This document shows, piece after piece, positions 59,175 through 64,000 of a stretch of 64,000 bases of DNA. Within the stretch, counting starts at the first letter, position 1; each line of letters opens with the position of its first letter. The notes under the pieces are model-generated. The model searched no databases. It saw only the letters and a list, made by a program, of their open reading frames with translations, and had not been told where the DNA came from. This DNA comes from Manis javanica (taxonomy: Eukaryota; Chordata; Mammalia; Pholidota; Manidae). Both the position numbers and the translations under genes were made by a program. The stretch covers positions 42,536,001 through 42,600,000 of the forward strand of contig NC_133158.1 in NCBI RefSeq assembly GCF_040802235.1, written 5' to 3'.

Positions 59175-59640
59175 ACACAGTACTATGGGTTGAATTGTGT
59201 AACCCCAAAAGATACACTGAAGCCCTAACCCCCAATATCACAGGATGTGACCTTATTTGGAAATAGGGTCACTCAATTGTAATTAGGTTAAGATGAAGTC
59301 ACACAGAAGGAGAGGCTCTAACCAATCTGACTAGTGTCCTTATAAGAAGGTGGCTGTGTGAAGACACAGACACACAGGGGGAGGCCACGTGACCACAGAG
59401 GCAGAGATTGGAGGATGCAGCTGTGTGCCAGGGAGCACCAGCTCCCAGAACCCGGGGGGCCTGGAGAGGATCCTCCCTCACGGCCACAGAAGAACCAGTG
59501 TCCTGTGGTCAAGGTGACAGGCCTCCAGCGCTGGGAGAAAATATTTTCTGCTGTTTTTACATCCCCCAGTTTGTGGCACTGTTTCCTGTGGCACCAGCCC
59601 AGGAACACTAACACGTGGTATGAGGCCGGAGTGGCCTGAA
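59175..59640 (+). mobile_element. MaLR (MLT1-type) LTR
   Basis: 'tgggttgaattgtgtaaccccaaaagatacactgaagccc', 'gtgaccttatttggaaatagggtc' and 'gtgtccttataagaagg' give the U3 part. 'agagattggaggatgcagc' and 'cccagtttgtggcactg' follow in the MLT1 order. It is well preserved for its family. Confidence 0.85.
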
Positions 59641-59904
59641 CCCTGGAAACCAAGCCAGTGCAGCTCCCAGAGGAGAGGGAGGGGAATGAGGGAATGCTCA
59701 GAGCTGCTCAGAGAGGGCTGGCTTGTCCAGGTACCATGCGCGAGCTTGGACGTCCCCTGAAACCTTCTTCCCTAAAGTGAGGATGGTGGCGGGGGCAGGG
59801 GCCAGAGACAAGATCCTGAAGGGACCTGACCGCCAGCCTCTCTCACCCCTATTGTCTCCAGCAGTACCACTGTTCACTACATTAAGACATATATTAACAT
59901 GTAG

Positions 59905-60512
59905 TATTCAAAAAGACATATGCACCCCTATGTTTATCACAGTGCTATTTACAATAGCCAAGATATGGAAGCAACCCAAGTGTCCATCAGTAGATGAATG
60001 GATAAAGAAGATGTGGTACATATACACAATGGAATATTATTCAGCCATAAGAAGAAAACAAATCCTACCATTTGCAACAACATGGATGGAGCTAGAGGGT
60101 ACTGTGCTCAGTGAAATAAGCCAGGCGGAGAGAGACAAATACCCAATGATTTCACTTATATGTGGAGTATAACAACGAAGTGAAATTGCAAAACAGCAGC
60201 AGACTCACAGACTCCGACTAGCAATTACCAAAGGGGAGGGGTGGGGAGGGTGCGTGGGGAGGGAGGGAGAAGGAGATTAAGGGCATTATGATTAGCACAC
60301 ATAATATAGGGGGGTCACGGGGAAGGCAGTACAGCACGGAGAAGACAAGTAGTGACTCTATAGCAGCTTACTACCTTGATGGACAGTGACAGCAATGGGG
60401 TGTGTGGGGGAGACTTGATAATATGGAGGAATGTAATAACCACAATGTTGCTCATGTGAAACCTTCATAAGATTGTGTATCAATGATACCTTAATAAAGA
60501 GAAAAGTTAAAC
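59905..60512 (+). mobile_element. 5'-truncated L1, same lineage as the 47 kb copy
   Basis: It starts near 'caaaaagacatatgcacc' in ORF2 and runs through the ORF2 end and 3' UTR ('acggagaagacaagtagtgactctatagc') to 'caatgataccttaataaag'. The ORF2 C-terminal frame at about 59930-60172 has the 'YYSAIRRKQILPFATTWMEL' pattern. No clear target duplication was seen. Confidence 0.88.
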
Positions 60513-60789
60513 TCAGTCATTCTCCACCACAAAAAGTAAAGAATCACCCCCATATTTTGGCAATAAAGCAATTAAACTCTTTAAAAAAAGATGTAGCAAA
60601 ATCCCCACCAACTGGGAGATTCTGTGTTTCTAAATCATTTTTCTGTATATTTGTATGGCACATTTGTGGAGCAAATGAAAGCTAATGATAAAATAAAATG
60701 AGAAAGAATGAAGAACAAAATAATTATATAACCCTTGTTTTTTAGCCCAACCTCATATGCTACTATTAGATTTGGTGTTGTCTGCATTG

Positions 60790-60876
60790 GTTGCTAGCAT
60801 AGTGCCCTGCTGGCTACAAATGATAACTAACATCCTTACAGCAATTTCTGTGGACAAGGTACTTCATGAAGTGGGA

Positions 60877-60925
<49 letters not shown>

Positions 60926-61190
60926 CCATTTTATAGATGAGGGAAATGAGGTACAATGTAGCACACCCAGTTACAGAGAAAAAGCATAATGCCTGGCACC
61001 TAGTAGGTAGAAATAATGAATAAGTGGGTGGGTGGGTGAGTGGATGAGCTGACGGATAGAGGAATGATGGCGGATGGATGGGATTCAGAAGATGCAGTCT
61101 TTTTCCCAAGACCATAAAGTCAGAAGCACTAGAGCCTCTGTTCAAACCCAGGTCTCCAAACTCCAGGTCCAGGGTGCTTTCTCCATGCCA
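60790..61190 (-). repeat. MIR SINE, antisense, with (ATT)n expansion
   Basis: 'cattttatagatgagggaaatgagg', 'cacccagttacagag' and 'gttcaaacccaggtctccaaactcc' are the reverse MIR in order. The A/T-rich end of MIR is where the ATT array at 60877-60924 has expanded. Confidence 0.75.
60877..60924. repeat. (ATT)16 microsatellite
   Basis: Sixteen ATT units without interruption. Likely polymorphic. Confidence 0.95.
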
Positions 61191-61399
61191 ATGGTTTTGA
61201 CCTTATCTATAATATGTACAAGTAAATAAAAGGCTCTATTTTTATAAACAAGAAGGCAATTCACATGTATTCTCTTTCATATTAGGGCCCCATGTTGACC
61301 AATTCTCCTCACAAGTAAAGAAATGAAGAAGGTAGGAAAGGTGTGTTGTTCTAGGGCCTGTGCCTGGGACCGCCTGGAACCACTTATAGACTCCAGCCT

Positions 61400-61505
61400 A
61401 GACAGAACCTGGAGTTAGTAGGTCTGGGGTGTGGCCTGGAACCTGTGCCTTTTTAAATTTCCCAAATGCTTTGGATGAGAAACCAGCCTTTGAGAATCAC
61501 TGGCT
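61400..61505 (+). repeat. MER5A-type hAT-Charlie fragment
   Basis: 'agttagtaggtctggggtgtggcctgg', 'ctttttaaatttcccaaatgctttggatgagaaaccagcctttgagaatcact' follows MER5A, with the characteristic 'tttgagaatcactg' terminus. Non-autonomous DNA transposon. Confidence 0.8.
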
Positions 61506-62321
61506 GGAGGCCATGCCCCCTCCAGCTTCCTCAGCTTCCCTCCCAAGTCCTGATCAGCACCAGACCCCGGCTCGCGCCCTGCATCCAAAGGAAGGCCATC
61601 GCTGAGGAAGAAAAACAGCGCAAAAGGAAAATCAACTAGCATTCGGGTTAGTTGCAAGAAAGAGGGAAACCCGAAAGGGCAGGGACCAAAAAATGGAAGT
61701 TTCTTTCTTTCCAGTGTAAAAATTGGAGCTCAGAGCCTGGTCTGGCCCTGCAGCCTTGCTCCATGGTGTCTGCAGGCTGCTTCCAGCTCCCCGACCCCCT
61801 GGTCCTCATGCCCAACGTGATGGCTGGCTGCAACTCCCATGCCTGCATGCCAGGCAGTGACGGGAGATGACCAAGGACAGAGGGGCAGGCTGGGCACTGG
61901 ATGTCTTAAGGAGGGCACCCCTTAAAAAGTTGTTATTGATGGTCCCATCAGCATCTCCTTGGCCATAACCTGCTCACATGGCCACTATTAGCTGCCAGGT
62001 TGGCTGGGAATTAGTTTTTATTTTGACAGCCACATGCCAGCTAAAAGACAGGGGTTCTATTCCTATAAAGGAGAGGAGAACAGCTATAAGGTAACAGCTG
62101 CCAGTTTCTGCCTTAATACCCAAAGCACACAATTATTTTTTCAAAACAAAAGATCTCAAAGAAAATAAAATATTTTCCTAGAAAATTGATAGCTTGGAAT
62201 TTACATGGAATGTGCTGCCTGCTGAAAGTTTTGTGCTAAGGGAGAGAGCAATGCCATTGTTTTTCGTCTTCTGACTTAGGCACATCTAGAATAAATCGCT
62301 TTTTCATGTGCATGCATACTG

Positions 62322-62349
62322 ACATGCACATGCGCACACACACACACAC
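62322..62349. repeat. Alternating purine-pyrimidine CA-type tract
   Basis: Twenty-eight bases, ACATGCACATGCGCACACACACAC style, all alternating. Confidence 0.85.
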
Positions 62350-63224
62350 CCAGAACCTCACCTGGCTGTAGCCTGAGTTCTTTCCTGTGACACCCACTCA
62401 ATGTATTCACTCAGAGAAAGGAAACTTTACTGGCTTCGGGTTATATAGCTCAAAATATTGCTTTATCTGAACTTGATCATGGAGATAATAGATTTCACTT
62501 CCTAGGGCTGCTGAGAGGAGCAGATTGCATTCTGCAGGTAAAGACCCTAAGGCAGTGCTGGAAGGTCAGGCGGGGGAAGGGGGGTGGGTCTCAGTGATGT
62601 CAGCTGCTCTTTCTACTATTATGGGTCCTGGAGGAAAATCTTAAATTCCATGTTCCCAAGCATGGCTTCTTGGTTTACACACAGGTGAAGGAGAAGTGCC
62701 GGCATTGTTTAATTGTCTAAACCGTGTCACCAACTCACCTTCAGCCCGAACGAGGGGTCCCCAGGATGCCTGGTGTGTTGTGGGTTCCTCACCACGCCTC
62801 AGCGACTGAATATCATTGCAATTCTGTTGTTTTAAAGGAGAAACTTCGAATTAGGTGAGCAATGTTCACAGGAAGCTCACCATTAGGAAGCTCACTGTCA
62901 AGGCTGCTACTCTGGTGTTTCATCCTGCTGCAGACATCAAGTCACGGATGGACGAGCTCAGAGGGGAGGAAGGTCAGGGCTGGACTACCTGGACCCCGGG
63001 GAGGGCGGCAGGGCAGCAAGAGGCCGGAGGATGGGAGGAGCAGTGAGATGCAGCAGCCCCTGGGCTGTCCCCAGACCTACCCTGGCCCCTGTGCCCCTCG
63101 GAGGTGGCACCTCCGTCATGGCTCTCAGAGTCGCCTTCAAGTTCACAGCCCACTGCAGCCTCTAGCCCCTTTCATTACCTTCGCCTTCCAGAAAGACTCA
63201 GGATACAATGCAATCTGCTTACAC

Positions 63225-63600
63225 CTGCTTTGGGTTGCATTGTGTTCCCAAAAGATGTTGCAGCCCTCACCCCCAGCACCTGTGGATGTGCCCTGATTTG
63301 GAGACAGGGTCTTGGCAGATGAAATTAAGATGATGTCACTAGGGCATATCCTACACCAGTATGACAATGTCCTTATAAAAAGGGACATCAGACACAGACG
63401 CACACATGCACAGAGGAAAGACCACATGAGACACAGAGAAAAGACAGCATCTACAAGCCAACAGGATAGACCTGGACTGGAGTCTCCTCCCAGCCCTTAG
63501 CGGGGCCTCCCTGCCTCAGGCTGCCACCTCCAGACTGAGAAAATACATTCCCGGTGCTGGAGCTGCCCAGCCCGTGCTGCGCTGTTGCAGCCGCCCCAGG
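63225..63600 (+). mobile_element. MaLR (MLT1-type) LTR
   Basis: 'ttgggttgcattgtgttcccaaaagatgttgcagcc', 'gatttggagacagggtc', 'atgtccttataaaaagggacatcagacacagacgcacac' and the terminal 'actgagaaaatacattcccggtgctggagctgcccag' match MLT1 order. Its 3' boundary is near 63600. Confidence 0.8.
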
Positions 63601-64000
63601 GCCCCGGTACAGTACCCCTGCAAAGGAACTTGGAGGGAAATAGTGAGGCGGTATCGCAAAGAATCTGAGAACTGGCAGCTCCCTGCAGAGGTTATGTGGC
63701 TGTCGATACTCCGCTGTTTCTGAGGGGCTGGTGGGCAGGGCAGGCTCATAGGCGCCCTCACTGGCACCGGGTCAGCATCCCTTTCATCCTGTTGTTGTAG
63801 AAGATCTACTGTTTGAGTATAAAGTGACATCAACAAAGTCGGTGCTGTTGGGTCTCCCCTGTGCACGTCCTGGTGATGCTCAGAGGCTGGTTGCCCAGGA
63901 AATAGCAGGACTTCTAGGAGCTCAGGGACAAACTTATCCCCAGAGGCGAGCTGGACAAACAGCACTGAACCAAGGCTGGCAGGGCCGGGAAACACCTGCC
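63600..64000. other. Edge segment with an unassigned minus open frame
   Basis: The last 400 bases keep one minus-strand frame (63516-63995) open to the window edge, with a CAG acceptor-like site at about 63620. Part of that frame overlaps the LTR. No domain is recognised. It could be non-coding chance. Confidence 0.3.

Larger units (their letters stand above)
56852..64000 (-). other. UMODL1: UMODL1 penultimate intron region
   Basis: The 7.1 kb upstream (minus sense) of the terminal exon contains L1 (57340-57800, 59905-60512), MLT1-type LTRs (59175-59640, 63225-63600), a MER5-type fragment, MIR and an (ATT)n. I scanned for ZP-domain-like exons with acceptor, cysteine-rich open frame and donor, and saw none convincing. 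Segment 61.5-63.2 kb holds nothing recognisable. Confidence 0.5.

Noticed and set aside
1-64000. CRISPR arrays, rRNA, tRNA, bacterial operons, phage genes
   Set aside because: None is present; the tandem repeats are microsatellites or minisatellites without spacer structure, and the sequence is mammalian.

Overview
The window is mammalian nuclear DNA: intron-dominated, dense in decayed L1, MIR, L2 and MaLR repeats, with one strong CpG island and no bacterial-style genes. I recognise no Alu, B1/B2, Bov-tA, Can-SINE or other young SINE, so the source is probably a placental mammal that is neither primate nor rodent; the species is not resolved. Two coding exons can be supported, both on the minus strand. 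The first coding exon of ABCG1 is at 6147-6188 and encodes MACLMAAFSVGTAM, followed by a GTGAGT donor inside a CpG island. The last coding exon of a type I membrane protein is at 56669-56850. By synteny it is read as UMODL1, the same-strand gene lying just upstream of ABCG1 on human 21q22.3.

Layout: 1-6146 is ABCG1 intron 1, whose second exon lies outside the window. The ABCG1 promoter and CpG island cover about 5440-6700. From 6700 to about 56 kb is the UMODL1-ABCG1 intergenic or upstream-regulatory interval. It holds a long old L1 (about 13.9-18.8 kb), an antisense L1 end (22-23.1 kb), broken L1s (31.4-34.1 and 39.4-40.3 kb), a pair of related ERV LTRs facing opposite ways (43.0-45.0 kb), a younger 5'-truncated L1 with an intact target-site duplication (47.0-48.1 kb), and a GC-rich, CpG-containing stretch with minisatellites (48.5-51.4 kb and 55.5-55.8 kb). 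From 56.85 kb to the end is the 3'-most UMODL1 intron or introns, largely L1 and MLT1-type repeats.

Nearly all long open frames are shadows of CpG-rich sequence, minisatellites or L1 remnants. ABCG1 is a half-size ABC transporter exporting cellular sterols; UMODL1 is an extracellular-matrix-like membrane protein. They are neighbours, and nothing here suggests they work together. I found no undescribed biological system. The best leads are regulatory or structural: a possible distal CpG promoter with a splice donor at 51.3 kb, an RFX-type X-box upstream of ABCG1, Z-DNA-prone tracts, a CAGGTG-rich minisatellite and two exact-looking tandem duplications.
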